DNA from: Phytopythium helicoides
Taxonomy: Eukaryota > Oomycota > Peronosporomycetes > Pythiales > Pythiaceae
DNA: 64,000 nt
Assembly (NCBI GenBank): GCA_024867545.1
Contig: JANFNE010000001.1
Location: forward strand, 1,364,001 to 1,428,000
Reading direction: 5' to 3'
The notes under the pieces: model-generated
What the model was told of the DNA's origin: nothing
Seen by the model: the letters and a program-made list of their open reading frames with translations, nothing else
The model's database searches: none
Program-made: the position numbers and the translations under genes
Shown here: piece after piece, positions 53,790 to 64,000 of the stretch
Position numbering within the stretch: position 1 is the first letter of the stretch
How the letters are laid out: every line of letters starts with the position of its first letter

Positions 53790-54966
53790 CTACGGGAGAT
53801 CCGTGTATCCCCTCCGCGCCGCGAGAGGCGTCGTAGAAATACTTGTAGTCGAGCATGGCGCTCAGAGGCTTACCCGTGCGGAATCTGTCAACCAAGTCTG
53901 GGTTGCTCATGTACCAACGGCCAAAGCCCACGCAGTCAGCTTCTCCACTGCGGATCTTCGCCTCGGCACTATCACGGTCGTAGTTGTAGTTCGCCATGAC
54001 AACACCGCCAAACAAACGCTTGACTTCCGCACTCGTGATGAAGCGCGTAGCCGTGCTGACACCCTCGCCCTCGCCGTCCTGAAGTGCGACGTACGCGAGC
54101 TTGCGGACACCGAGCTCTCGCAGCAGGTATTCAAATACATCGCTGTTGTCCTCCTTCCCCATGCCGCCAAAGGTGCGGTTCGGAGCGATGCGGACTCCAA
54201 CTCGGTGTGCAGGATAGACGGAGCGAACCGCGTCCACGGCTTGAAGCGTGAAGCGCGCGCGATTCTCAACGCTCTGGTCTCCATACTCGTCGGTGCGCGA
54301 GTGGTTGGTGCTTCGCTGCAAGAACTGATCGAGCAGGTACCCACCCGCGGCGTGCACTTCGACTCCATCGAAGCCCGCAGCCTTGGCTCGCTCAGCACAC
54401 TTTCGGTAGTCATCGACGATATCCTGAATCTCGGGCGTCGTGAGAGCTCGAGGTGTCTCGTACTGCGTCGACACTCCGTTCGCGTTGCGAGTGCGTCCCT
54501 CGGCATACCGAGTTGCTGAGGCCGAGACAATCTCGTGCTTGCTGTTGAAGCTTGAGTGAGCCTGTCGGCCCATGTGCCAGAGCTGGAGAAACATCTTGCC
54601 TCCTCGAGCGTGCACTCGCTCAACCACTTTTCCCCAACCGCGCTGCTGGTCGTCCGTGTACATTGCTGGCGCTCCGTACCAGCCGAAGCCCTGCTCCGAG
54701 ATGGCGCACGCCTCGGTGATGATCAGTCCCGCATCTGCACGCTGCTCGTAGTAAATGGCGTTGAGCTCGCTTGGCACGTGGTCGTCGACGGAGGACCTGG
54801 CACGGGTCACCGGAGCGTGGATGATGCGATTGGCGAGCGTCAGGTCCGACCCAAGCTGGAGCGGCGTGAAGAGCGCATAGTCCGTCGCAGGCTTTGCTTG
54901 GCCCGGCGGAGCTGGAGCCACAGTGTACTGGTTGTCGTATGCGTCGGTCGAGCTGTCGGACACCAT
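53790..54966 (-). CDS. Old Yellow Enzyme family flavin oxidoreductase
   Basis: FMN-dependent NAD(P)H ene-reductase (OYE/12-oxophytodienoate reductase family), cytosolic. ATG 54966. TIM-barrel landmarks: LFTPLQLGSDLTLANRI, APVTRARS, FLQLWHMGRQAH, GFDGVEVHAAGGYLLDQFL, RTDEYGDQSVENRARF, VGVRIAPN, and ADCVGFGRWYMSNPDL near the FMN phosphate. The usual substrate-binding pair His-x-x-Asn/His appears as His-x-x-Gly. An extra G in the GGGG run at about 53806 replaces the conserved ending AEGYTDLP (TAG 53790-53792) with a 17-residue out-of-frame tail. Corrected length 391, typical. No predicted signal peptide. Confidence 0.9.
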
Positions 54967-55666
54967 GATTGCAGGCGGAGGTTGATGCGGAAGCGCTTAG
55001 AGCTCGTGCTTGAGGGTGGATTGGAAAATGACAAGCAGCTCGAGCATGGCAATGCGCTTCAACTTGGCTTGGCTGAAAATGCGACATAGTACGTCCCTAA
55101 CGCAAACAGGACATGTCGTAATCTCTAACGCAAACAGCCAGCTAGCGTTCGTCGGTACAACGCGATATGATGTCTCGCAACAGCCGGGAGTTCAAGCTTG
55201 ACAACTCGAAGCTGGTGAGGACAGGACCAAGGCTACTGGAAATGGGCTTGCTAAGCAGTGCCGTCCTGGAGACCAATGCTACATGGATGAAAATGCCCCA
55301 TTTTTGCATTCAGCCTGAAAGGCAGTGGGTACAGGATACTTGATCATTGTTGGGAAGTCCGACTTATCATTTCGACTCCAAGTCAAAGTAGCACGCTGGC
55401 GCAGAGAAATGGGATGCCGCACAATCATTTACAATGCTAACTTTGGCTCCCTGAATCAAATCGTATTTTCGTCCGGAGTGCTTCTACAATCATCCGTCTT
55501 TTCTTGAATGGCCTTGATCAAGGCGACCACTGCAAGTTCACTTACACGTAACCAACGAGTCCAACGACTCGGACGCGGATTGTTTGCAAAGGCGCGGTTC
55601 TCACGAAGAGAGTTCGGTTCTTGGACACGTGCTCAACAAATCTCCACAGGAGTCTAAGACGCGGCT
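54967..55666. other. Divergent intergenic region, 700 bp
   Basis: Between OYE (minus) and the channel gene (plus); two promoters expected. Small ORFs only, none recognised. Confidence 0.45.
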
Positions 55667-58651
55667 ATGGCGAGCAAGCCGGCGAACTCGCAAAGCGCTA
55701 ATAATCGCGTTGTGCCACAGTCGGACACACCAGAAGCGAGCCTGTCTAGAGCTGATGCGAAATGTGGCGATGGAGCAAATGGACCTCAAGACCAGACTTC
55801 CAACGCGGCCAATTCACCTGTGGTACAGGACTCGCCTGCACTGGAAAATCGCCCTCCAGGAATCGTAAGATCGCGTAGCAAAGGAGGTAGCCGTCGGGGT
55901 GCAGAGCCTCAAAAAGTGTTCGACTCCGTACAGTCTGCACCGAACCCTCCTGTGGAGGGTCCCACAGCACCTCCTGTTATCCATAATCGTCGTTGGAAAG
56001 TTTTGGGAAAGCTTGCGATGCTAGCTCGCACGGCTGAACCCGTGATCGACATTTATCACGAGACGATATCCAACAACGGCAAATCGACTTTCATGGTCCA
56101 TCCCAACTCCAAGATTCGTCGGATGTGGGAAGTAACGACTGCCTGCTGTGTGTTATACGTCGTCACCATGGTTCCGCTTATCATTGGGTTTAATTACGTC
56201 GACTGGACCGGACTTGCAGAATTGAACTCCTTTATTGATTGGTATTTCATCCTTGGTGAGTTGCATTCGATTCCTAGTGCAACATGGCATATAGCTCACA
56301 ATTGTTTCCCACACAATGCAGACATGGTTATGACTCTGCGAACTGGTATCGTGTCCAACGGCGAAGTTATTATGGATGCCAAAGTTGTCGCGCACAAGTA
56401 CTTCCACTCCTGGTTTATCGTGGACCTCATATCCAACTTCCCGCTTTCGCTACTGTTATCGACTTCAAGCAAGTCGATCAAAATCGTTAAACTCCAGAAA
56501 ATCCCCAAGCTTTTGCGCTTGCGTCGACTGCTCAAGTATCTGCGAGAGTACGCCAAGTACTATAATCTTGCGTTGAGCTTTTTGGCACTTGTGCTTGGGC
56601 TTCATCTGTTTGCTTGCTTGTGGGCAAACTTATTCAACGAGTGTGTCCACCCAGACGGTCACAGTTTGTGCGATTCCTCTTCGGTGCGTTATTCTATTTG
56701 AAATGGATGTGTCGTGAGTAACTAACGTTGGCGCTCATTGTCTAGATGGGACCCATGTACCTGCAGAGCGTTCATACGGTTATGTTAATGTTCCTCGGAA
56801 TCGGCGAGAGCACGTCTTACTCTCGAATCTCACAAATGCGGGACCCCCTAACTGATGCCACAACCGATCTTTACGCTGTCAGCCTCGCCGTTTTCCTAGT
56901 GGGCTCTGTCTTTTCAAGTTTTCTCTTCGGGAACGTACTTGCACTGCTTATGAGCTGGGACCAACAGAAAGCTCAGTTTCGCAATCGCATGGACATTATA
57001 TCAGCAGAGATGAAGTACTATGAGCTCCCAGAGGAGCTTCAACATCGTGTGCGCCGCAACTACGACTACCTGTGGATTAATGTAGGATTGCATTAATGAC
57101 GCATTGGCATGACTCGAAACTAACATGGATTTTGTTCTGCAGCAACGTGCATACTCGGATATGATGCTGCTGAACCAGCCAGGGATATCCAAACCACTGC
57201 GAACGACAATTGCGCTCCATCTCTACAAAGACCTTGTCAAGACTGTTCCATTTTTCGCTGGGTCCGACGCACGTTTTCTTGGCAAGGTGTGCTTAGCACT
57301 CGAGACTGCCGTATATTTACCGGGAGACACTATTATCTACTTCGACGAAATCGGCAAGGAGATGTTTATCGTGCGTAAAGGTCTGGTTGAGATTCTCGTA
57401 TCTGACGGCTCCAAGAGTGTGCAAGCTACCAACACTGATGGTACTGGCGAAGAGAAGCGTGTCTACCTTCGAGATGGAAACTTTTTCGGCGAAACTGCTC
57501 TTGTTATCGACGTCCGACGTACCAACACTGTGCGTGCTGTCACGATCTGCGATCTGAACGTGCTGAGCAAACGTGCTTTCAATGAGATTGCAGCAGAGTA
57601 TCCTGAATTTGGAGAGCGCATGAAGCGCACCGTCATTAAAAGGCAGCTAGACAACATGAACATCCAATCTCCTGCCGAGAAAATCAAAGTCCAGAACCAG
57701 CTTAACCTGGTCGTTGAGAAATCACTCAAGCAGCGCCGCATGTCGGTCTCACTGAGAACCATCTATCGAGCCAAAAAACTGGGGGACAAACTCAAGGAGA
57801 TCGCAGATCGAGCCGCACAGGTTAATTCTCAGTCAGTACGGCGACTTTCTCGAGGTTTCACTCGTGCGGGAGGGTTTGGACGGCCTTTGAGAGTCGGCTT
57901 GAGTGGTCTTGGTAACTCGCAGCAATCCGAATTTCTTGACAACTCTGGTGGATTCAGCTCGAGCATGAATAGCATTTCGCCCGCCCGTCCTACAGAAGAG
58001 GTTCCAGCTCGCCCATTAAAGGGCCGCCATACTTTAGATCTTCCCGGGCCAAGGCGTGTTTCACAGATTGACACAGTGTCCAGGAAGCTGAGCAAGGCAG
58101 AGCTGACACTAGACTTGATCCCTACAGCGTTGGCAGAAATCTCCTCAATGGTAACCCAGATTCGCCGTACAACCGACAGGTTAAGCCGTCGATTAGACTC
58201 GAGAAGTGAGTCCGAACCGATGGAAGACGACGACCTAGACTTTGACGACGAATTTGCTGACCTTGACGCCGAGCTGGGAGGTGGTGCAGCTAAGCGCAAA
58301 CCATTATCTGGCACAAATGACGAGTTTGGACTTAGCGCTGAAGCAAGAGCTCGAATCTCTACGTTGAAAGAAGAGTCTGAGGAGGAAGTTGCTCGCCGAG
58401 AGAGCAATAGCATTGTGCGTCCTCAGTCGTTGCAAATCGTCGCTACGCAACTTCTAACGTGGCTGTGTACATTTTGCGCAGTACATCCCACGCGATGGAT
58501 CTCCGTTGGCGAGAAGATCAGTTGAAGCGGTACCAGCTGCGGTAAGTGCCAACGTTAATCAAGATTGTCGAGAGCTACTGCTAATGACTGTCGGTGCTGT
58601 ATTGAAGGACTCGAGCGAGCGAGCTGGCCCGTCACTCAATCTCAATGGATT
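55667..58651 (+). CDS. Cyclic-nucleotide-gated-type cation channel (S1-S6 plus CNBD)
   Basis: Exons 55667-56255, 56322-56683, 56746-57081 and 57143 onward; introns 66, 62 and 61 nt. S1 (VLYVVTMVPLIIGF), S2 and LRTGIV, S3 (WFIVDLISNFPLSLLL), basic S4 (KIVKLQKIPKLLRLRRLLK), S5, pore loop YLQSVHTVMLMFLGIGESTS, and S6. A C-linker and cyclic-nucleotide-binding domain with phosphate cassette FGETALVIDVRRTNTVRA (from 544) follow. The filter ends IGES (336-339), like IGET of animal CNG channels and unlike the GYG of K+ channels. The C-terminal tail is basic, Ser-rich and acidic. Unspliced, the last exon stops at 58525. Splicing near 58430-58482 and 58544-58609 extends it to TGA 58651 (ending SELARHSISMD); both ends are possible. 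Confidence 0.87.
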
Positions 58652-58787
58652 GACCCCAAAAGCATGAACACCACAGCACTGGCAACGTGTCCTGAATGTT
58701 AGTTGCGTGAATGAAAATTTTCAGTTTGATTTCGAACGCATCTTTGATTGTCATCTATTCATGGATGTTACACTCCTCATCGCCTTA

Positions 58788-61700
58788 TTAGTTTGCTATC
58801 CGCTCACTAATATCACTTTCTCCATTTCCCTGTTTCTTGTAAGACGAAATGACCGAAGCTAGCATCATTTCGACCGTCACGCCACCGGGTCCCTTGCCCT
58901 TTTTCGGCTTCTTGCCTGCGACAGCCCCATCCTCGTCAGCGTGCGCATTGAGCTTGCCCAGCACTGCATGATTGAGCTGCGTTTTGGTTTCGCCCAACTT
59001 GTAAATTTCGTGGTCCACGGTATCGGACGATACGAGTTTGTAGATGCTCACGGGTCGCGTCTGGCCGATGCGGTGGCAGCGGTCGCACGCTTGCTCGTCG
59101 TTGGTCGGGTTGAAATCCAAGTCATGAAGAATGACAGTGTCAGCAGCTGTCAGGTTGATACCGAGACCACCAGCACGCGTGGAAAGCAAGAATGCGAAGA
59201 TTGACGTGTCGGCATTGTACGTGTCAATGAGACCCTGGCGCTCGGCGACGTCAGTGGATCCATCCAGTCGAAGATATCTGTACTCCATATGACTCATGAG
59301 CACCTCAAGTAAGTCAAGGAGTTTGGTCCACTGCGAAAAGATCAACACGCGATGACCCTCAGCTCGCAGCTTGGGCAGTAGCGTTCGAAGGTAGTTGAAT
59401 TTTGCAGACCCAAGCAGAACTTCAGCAGGCAGCTGCAATGCGCGTAGCTGCTCATTGCCCGCATACTGGACGCAAAGGTCGTGGAGTTCAAAGTCTGAGT
59501 AGCTCTCAAGTTCCTTGCGCACCATGGCAAGCGAGCACTGATTCCCAAACGCTTCTGCTCGGTGCAGGCAGCGAGTCATGGTGTCCAAATCCTCGTCATT
59601 AGTGTAGTGTAACCGCAATAGAGCTGGGTGGTTGGCTGCTTTGCGCAGCTGGGTGAAGATGGCAGAATCTGAGCCAACTGCGGAATCCGCTGTGCCATCC
59701 ACGTCCCCTTCAACGTCAAATGTTTCACCCAGCAACGAGCGGACTTGTCGATCAAGCTTGCTCTTATTACGACGCTTGCGTTCTTTTGCCTCGAGCTTGC
59801 GCGCCGCAACGGCATCTTTTTGCTTGATGACAATCTCCAGCAAATCCTGGTAGGCTTTTCGCTGTTGTTCACTGATTTGGAGCATTTCAGTGTGAACAGT
59901 TTTAGGCACCAGCTGATTCAGCACGTATTTCTTCTCACGACGTAAAATGAAAGGTGCGAGGATTCGTCGAACTTTAGCGCACTTACTCTCTTCATTGCCA
60001 TCGAAAAATGACAGCAACTCGTCGGACCCGTGGTCGAACATTCGAGGCATTAGGAAGCTTAGCAGCGCCAGCAGCTCATTCAGATTGTTCTGGATCGGAG
60101 TGCCACTGAGGACAAGCCGGGTACGTGCACGAACGGCAGTGATTCGCTTGAAGCGTGAGGTCTTCGCGTTCTTAATGCTGTGACCTTCGTCAAGAATCAT
60201 GTAGCCGAATTTGAAGCTCCGCAAAAAGGCTCGATCTTCTTGGCACGAATCACGCTCAAAATACGAGTACGTTGTCAGCAAGATGTCAAATGGTAGCTTC
60301 TTGTCGTCACTCTCGTCATCAGTATTGGCTCGAAGCAAAGTGTCCTGAAGTTCCAACCGATCGTCCTTCGCTCCATGGTACACAACCACCCGAAGGGAAG
60401 GGGCAATCCACTTGAATTCGCGCTTCCAGTTGTTCAAAACACTTGCAGGGACAACCACGAGGTACGGCCCAGACGTTTTTGGTCCTTTTGTCTTCTTCTT
60501 CGCCAGAGTCTCCAGCAACTGCAGAAATGCAATAGTCTGCACGGTCTTGCCAAGACCCATTTCGTCAGCAAGCACGCCTGACACGTTATTCTCGTTCAGC
60601 AGGAGCAGCCAGTTCACACCGACAACCTGATATGGTTTTAGCTCAAGAGTAGGACACAGGTCCGGGATATCGTCTTGGGTGACAACGCGTGCTCCTGCCG
60701 ATTTAGAAGCAGCCGACGGTGCAAACGCAGCTATCGACACGTGCTCTTCGGGCAGCTGCTGCCTATCTTCATCAGAAACATCTGTGAGGTTCGACGGCGA
60801 CGAAGCTGCGGAGGCCGCTTCGTTTTGGGCATTTCCAGACCAGTCAAGGATTGACCGCCGTAGTTTCTTTGCAATGTCTTCGCACTCGAGAAGCAGGTTT
60901 CCAACTTCATCATGGGAACGACTGAACTGCTCTTCGTCGGAATCGCCATCATCGTCGCCATCCTCGATGCCGTGACGGGATTTAAATCTTTTTGCAGTAA
61001 CCCACTTCTCACCCGATCGGGCGGTCTTCTGCTTTTTAGAGGTATTGCCGATACGTCCATACGCCTCCATCCAATCGCGAGCTGCAGATACACGTGGTCG
61101 ACTACCCAAGGCGCTCGCGGACTTGGGAGGTGACGATATAGTCGTATTCTTTTCCAAATCGTGGATGAAAACGTCGTCCTCAGCTGGAGAGTCTGCTCCA
61201 TTGCGCGTCGAGGTTTGCAGTTCCTCGTCGTCATCGTCGTCTTCATCTTCATCGTCCGACTCGATGATCGCGCGCGCACTCTTGTTGCGCCGTATCCTAA
61301 CCGGCGCGCGCGCTTCTTCTTCCTCTTCGTCTTCCGAGCTAAACTCCACCACCTCTTTCTTTTTGTCGTCTGCCTTGACCTCCATCTTGGCTTCATCCTT
61401 TGCCTCCGTCTTGACCTGCGTCTTGATCTCTGCCTTACCCTCTGCCTTGACTTTAGTCGGCGACGCCTTGGCAGCCACGCGGTGCGCAAAGAACCCGGAG
61501 ATCACGCGCGGCGCCTGCGGGCTCGGCTTGGCTGGCTGCTTGGCACTGCTGCTGGACGAGAACGCCGCCCCCGCGCGCGCCGAGCCCAGCCGGATGGCCG
61601 GTACGCGCGTGGGCAGCACGTTGAGCGCGGCCGCGAGCGGCGGCGCCTGCTGCGCTTCGTCCTGGTCGACGACCTCGTACTTTGTGAGCGTGCCGTTGGC

Positions 61701-61986
61701 GTAGAAGGTGTCGCTACGAGCAAGAACAAGTTGAGTCGGCCAGCCCAGCCCCACAACGCGAGCGCGAGACTCACCCCTGGTCCAGCAGGATGACGTCGCC
61801 CATGCGCAGCACGCTCTGCTTGAGGCGACACGTGACGATGAGCGCCGCCTTGCCGCAGCAGCGCAGCGCCAGCCGCGGGCCGCTGCGGTACACGACGCCC
61901 TTGCCGCCGCACACGCGCTCCTCGCGCCCGTCGGCCCCCAGCGACAGCCGCCGGCCGCTCACGCTCTCGCGCACGCTCAGCGCCAT
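58788..61986 (-). CDS. SNF2-family chromatin remodeler, SMARCAD1/Fun30-like
   Basis: Two exons, 61986-61775 and 61713-58788, joined over a 61-nt intron (LLDQG then DTFYANG); 1045 residues. N-terminal 400 residues are acidic and Lys-rich, with segments such as SSEDEEEEEA and DDEDEDDDDDEE. ATPase core: DEMGLGKT with Lys460, VVVPASVLNNWKREF, DEGH at 579-582 (the DEGH box is typical of Fun30/SMARCAD1), LSGTPIQNN. After a linker come the C-lobe motifs LIFSQWTKLLDLLE, LDGSTDVAERQ, STRAGGLGINLTAADT and DRCHRIGQTRPVSIY. The first exon encodes a separate Cys-containing segment. Nuclear ATP-dependent nucleosome remodeler, linked to heterochromatin upkeep and DNA end resection in other eukaryotes. Confidence 0.9.
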
Positions 61987-63733
61987 GGCGACTCCGCGCC
62001 AGTCGAGCCTTTGGCGCCAAAACTGCAGCGGAAGGGAGTACCGTCACGGACGATGGCAGGGGCGCACTTGCGAAGAGGATAGAAGTGGTGGCCAGTGGGC
62101 GTAGTAGGGTGTCGGGGACGACGAGGTGGTGTATGGTACACATTCTGACCTGAGCTCCGCGTCCTGAGCGCATCAACGCTGCTATCGCGAGGGAGTGGAG
62201 AGGAGCAGTGGAGGTGGAGGGAGGCAGGCTTGACCGAGAATTGACGCGGGAGGACGTGACGGCGGTGGTCTACAACCACCACTGCTAAACCATTGCCAGG
62301 AATTCTTGCGTCGTAACACGACTGAGGTCTATCGGAGCTAAGTTCACGACGTAGGATTCCTACGGCATGTTTGTATCCTACGGGAGGATACGAACATGCA
62401 AAATGATCGATTGAAGCTTTGCTCGCCGCATTCACGGTCGGCGTGACGGTGCGTGGACACGCAGTCGAAGGTGGTATTGATAGTAGAGTCAACGGTGCTT
62501 CAACCATCGGATCGGATTGGCATAAGCAGCTGAGGACGATGGCATCCAGCTGGCCGCCTGGCGGACTAGACCATGCACCGTGTTTACCTTTTTGCGCTCC
62601 GTACAGCCTGCTGTTTCAACTGCTGCTTTGACGTCGTTTTACGTGGACGGGCCCATCCCGTCAAGAGTTGACAAGATTCACCACTGGTGCCGTTGGCTCG
62701 TGGGCAGTAACGCGACGACAATGCGCACTGCAAGTGCAACAGTGCAGAGCTCCCTTTGGGGTCGGCAATGTGTGCAATGCGCTGGGGTCTGCCTGGAGTG
62801 ATCGATATCACGATTGACAGTCCTACAGTCGCGGTGAGATTCGTTGATTTGGACGGTCGAGGGATCCTGGGCCAGGGGCTCAAATTCGCCGTGGACAGAC
62901 TCGACTTGACAGCCGCAGCGAGCAAATCGGACCAAACGGTATCCAGACAGGATGGTACAGCACCGCTGGCTGTCGATGAAGAGGTGGCAATCACCGGCAG
63001 GGACAGCCGCTGACACGTGAACTGAATGTCTTGAGCGTTGCACTCTTGAGCTGGGAAGGCCGAGGCGTGATCTGCGCGTCGCGTCTCCGCTCGTGAAAAA
63101 TTTTGCCAGCGTGTAGTGACGATTCGAGGGACGCAGCTCAGCAGAGACGCGCTCCGATCGTCCGCCCCCGCTCGTCTGTCGGCCGCTTTGCTCGACCAAC
63201 GACGCCTGCACGTGCCACCACCTCTTTTTCCCAAGAGTATTCAGTCCAAAAATCGCGTCTTGACCAATCAGCGATCGGAACGGAGCAGCTAGTCAGAGCG
63301 TTCAGGGTTGAAGCGTAGCTCTTCACTCGTACGGTATCGCTTCCGTACCTACAAACTACTCGCCCCTAGTATTAACCAACGTAGCGCGGCCGACAACCGC
63401 CGACCTCGTGTAAAAGTCGACGTCGTCGTGCATCACCACGCGCCAGCTCAGCCCCGCCGAGTCTCCGTTGCGCGCTCTGTATGACGCTCGCCACCTGCCG
63501 GCCCACAGCTGCCCGCGCTCTGCCACTTGCGCGCTTTCCCGGTGAGATCCCGCGCTGTTGTACGACGCCACGGCCCGGGATCATCTCGTCCGATCGCCGT
63601 CCGCATCTCTCGGCGCGTCGGTCCGCCTTTCCTCTTCTGCTGCGCCCGTCAGTTGCGATTCAGCCGCCCAGCGAGCAGGTGACAACCGGCAGAGCTGCCC
63701 CGTGACGGTGGATAGACATACAGATAGACAGAC
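61987..63733. other. Long intergenic region, 1.75 kb
   Basis: Probable SMARCAD1 promoter on the left and promoter of the edge gene on the right. Contains the hairpin at 62351-62399. ORFs 62584-63234 (minus) and 62756-63013 (plus) overlap each other and show no recognisable features; neither is called. Confidence 0.45.
62351..62399. repeat. Strong hairpin plus adjacent short palindrome
   Basis: gtaggattcctac (62351-62363) is a 6-bp-arm palindrome. It is followed by a 15-bp stem with a 5-nt loop: arm gcatgtttgtatcct (62365-62379), loop acggg, arm aggatacgaacatgc (62385-62399), one T-C mismatch. Confidence 0.85.
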
Positions 63734-64000
63734 ATGCGCGGCATCGTCACCTCCAGCATGCCCAACACGGCACAGACCAAGCCGCCGATGGTGCCGGCAC
63801 TCGTGCTGCGCTCCGGCGGAGGCGACAAGCCGCCTGTGGCCATGGGCGGCACGGCCATTGAGCGCTCAATGGTCTCCCCAGGGTCCATTGCCGTCTACGA
63901 CGTCAAGCCTGCGCACGTGCGCCGGCAGGCGAGCTCCTCGCTGTCGCAGATCAAGACCAACCAGGCCGTGTTCGCCGTGTACGTGCAGAACGCCATCACG
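63734..64000 (+). CDS. Unknown gene, 5' end only
   Basis: The frame is open from ATG 63734 (MRGIVTSSMPNTAQTKPPM) to the window edge, 89 codons without a stop. Pro/Ser/Gly-rich at first, then a more structured stretch (SQIKTNQAVFAVYVQNAIT). No signal peptide. Not recognised. The antisense frame over part of it is shorter. Confidence 0.55.
   Translation, partial: MRGIVTSSMPNTAQTKPPMVPALVLRSGGGDKPPVAMGGTAIERSMVSPGSIAVYDVKPAHVRRQASSSLSQIKTNQAVFAVYVQNAIT

Noticed and set aside
53761..54519. 252-codon plus-strand ORF over the Old Yellow Enzyme gene
   Set aside because: Antisense to conserved barrel motifs.
62584..63234. 216-codon minus-strand ORF as a gene
   Set aside because: Ser/Arg-rich, overlapped by other ORFs of similar quality, with no motif, and no support for a start or splice.

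Overview
The window reads as nuclear DNA of an oomycete, most likely a Phytophthora/Pythium-type member of the Peronosporales; the genus cannot be fixed from sequence alone. Reasons: short GT-AG introns (about 58-81 nt, many in phase 0), tightly packed genes with divergent promoters of 100-180 bp, a large family of CYP86/CYP52-like cytochrome P450s, CxxxxC...CxxH/HGGG zinc-finger repeat proteins (usually labelled WRKY19-like in oomycetes), and conserved eukaryotic genes (spliceosomal helicase, MAPK, WNK, SDS22, CNG-like channel).

Layout. 1-13.3 kb: five plus-strand P450 genes (first cut by the window edge, third and fourth frameshifted), interrupted by a multi-exon gamma-tubulin complex protein gene (5.6-9.5 kb). 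12.3-33.5 kb: a tandem array of five near-identical units of about 4.4 kb. Each carries a plus-strand P450 (complete only in the first unit; the other four keep only the 3' part), a tail-to-tail minus-strand P450 (intact in four of five), an HGGG zinc-finger gene upstream of it on the same strand, and a spacer of about 0.9 kb. Small differences between units are mosaic, which implies gene conversion or unequal exchange. 33.8-64 kb: single-copy genes: a low-complexity protein, DHX16/PRP2 helicase, WNK kinase, a signal-peptide/one-TM protein, SDS22, a DIX-domain protein, a TEY-type MAPK, a second and longer zinc-finger gene, an Old Yellow Enzyme, a cyclic-nucleotide-gated-type channel, a SMARCAD1/Fun30 remodeler, and the 5' end of an unknown gene.

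How the parts relate. The left half is a lipid- or xenobiotic-oxidising P450 cluster: 14 P450 loci in 33 kb, co-amplified with truncated copies of a putative zinc-finger regulator. The right half is housekeeping and signalling. A caution for all broken-gene calls: several genes that should be essential also carry single-base frameshifts, often beside homopolymers, so part of the apparent pseudogenisation is probably assembly error.
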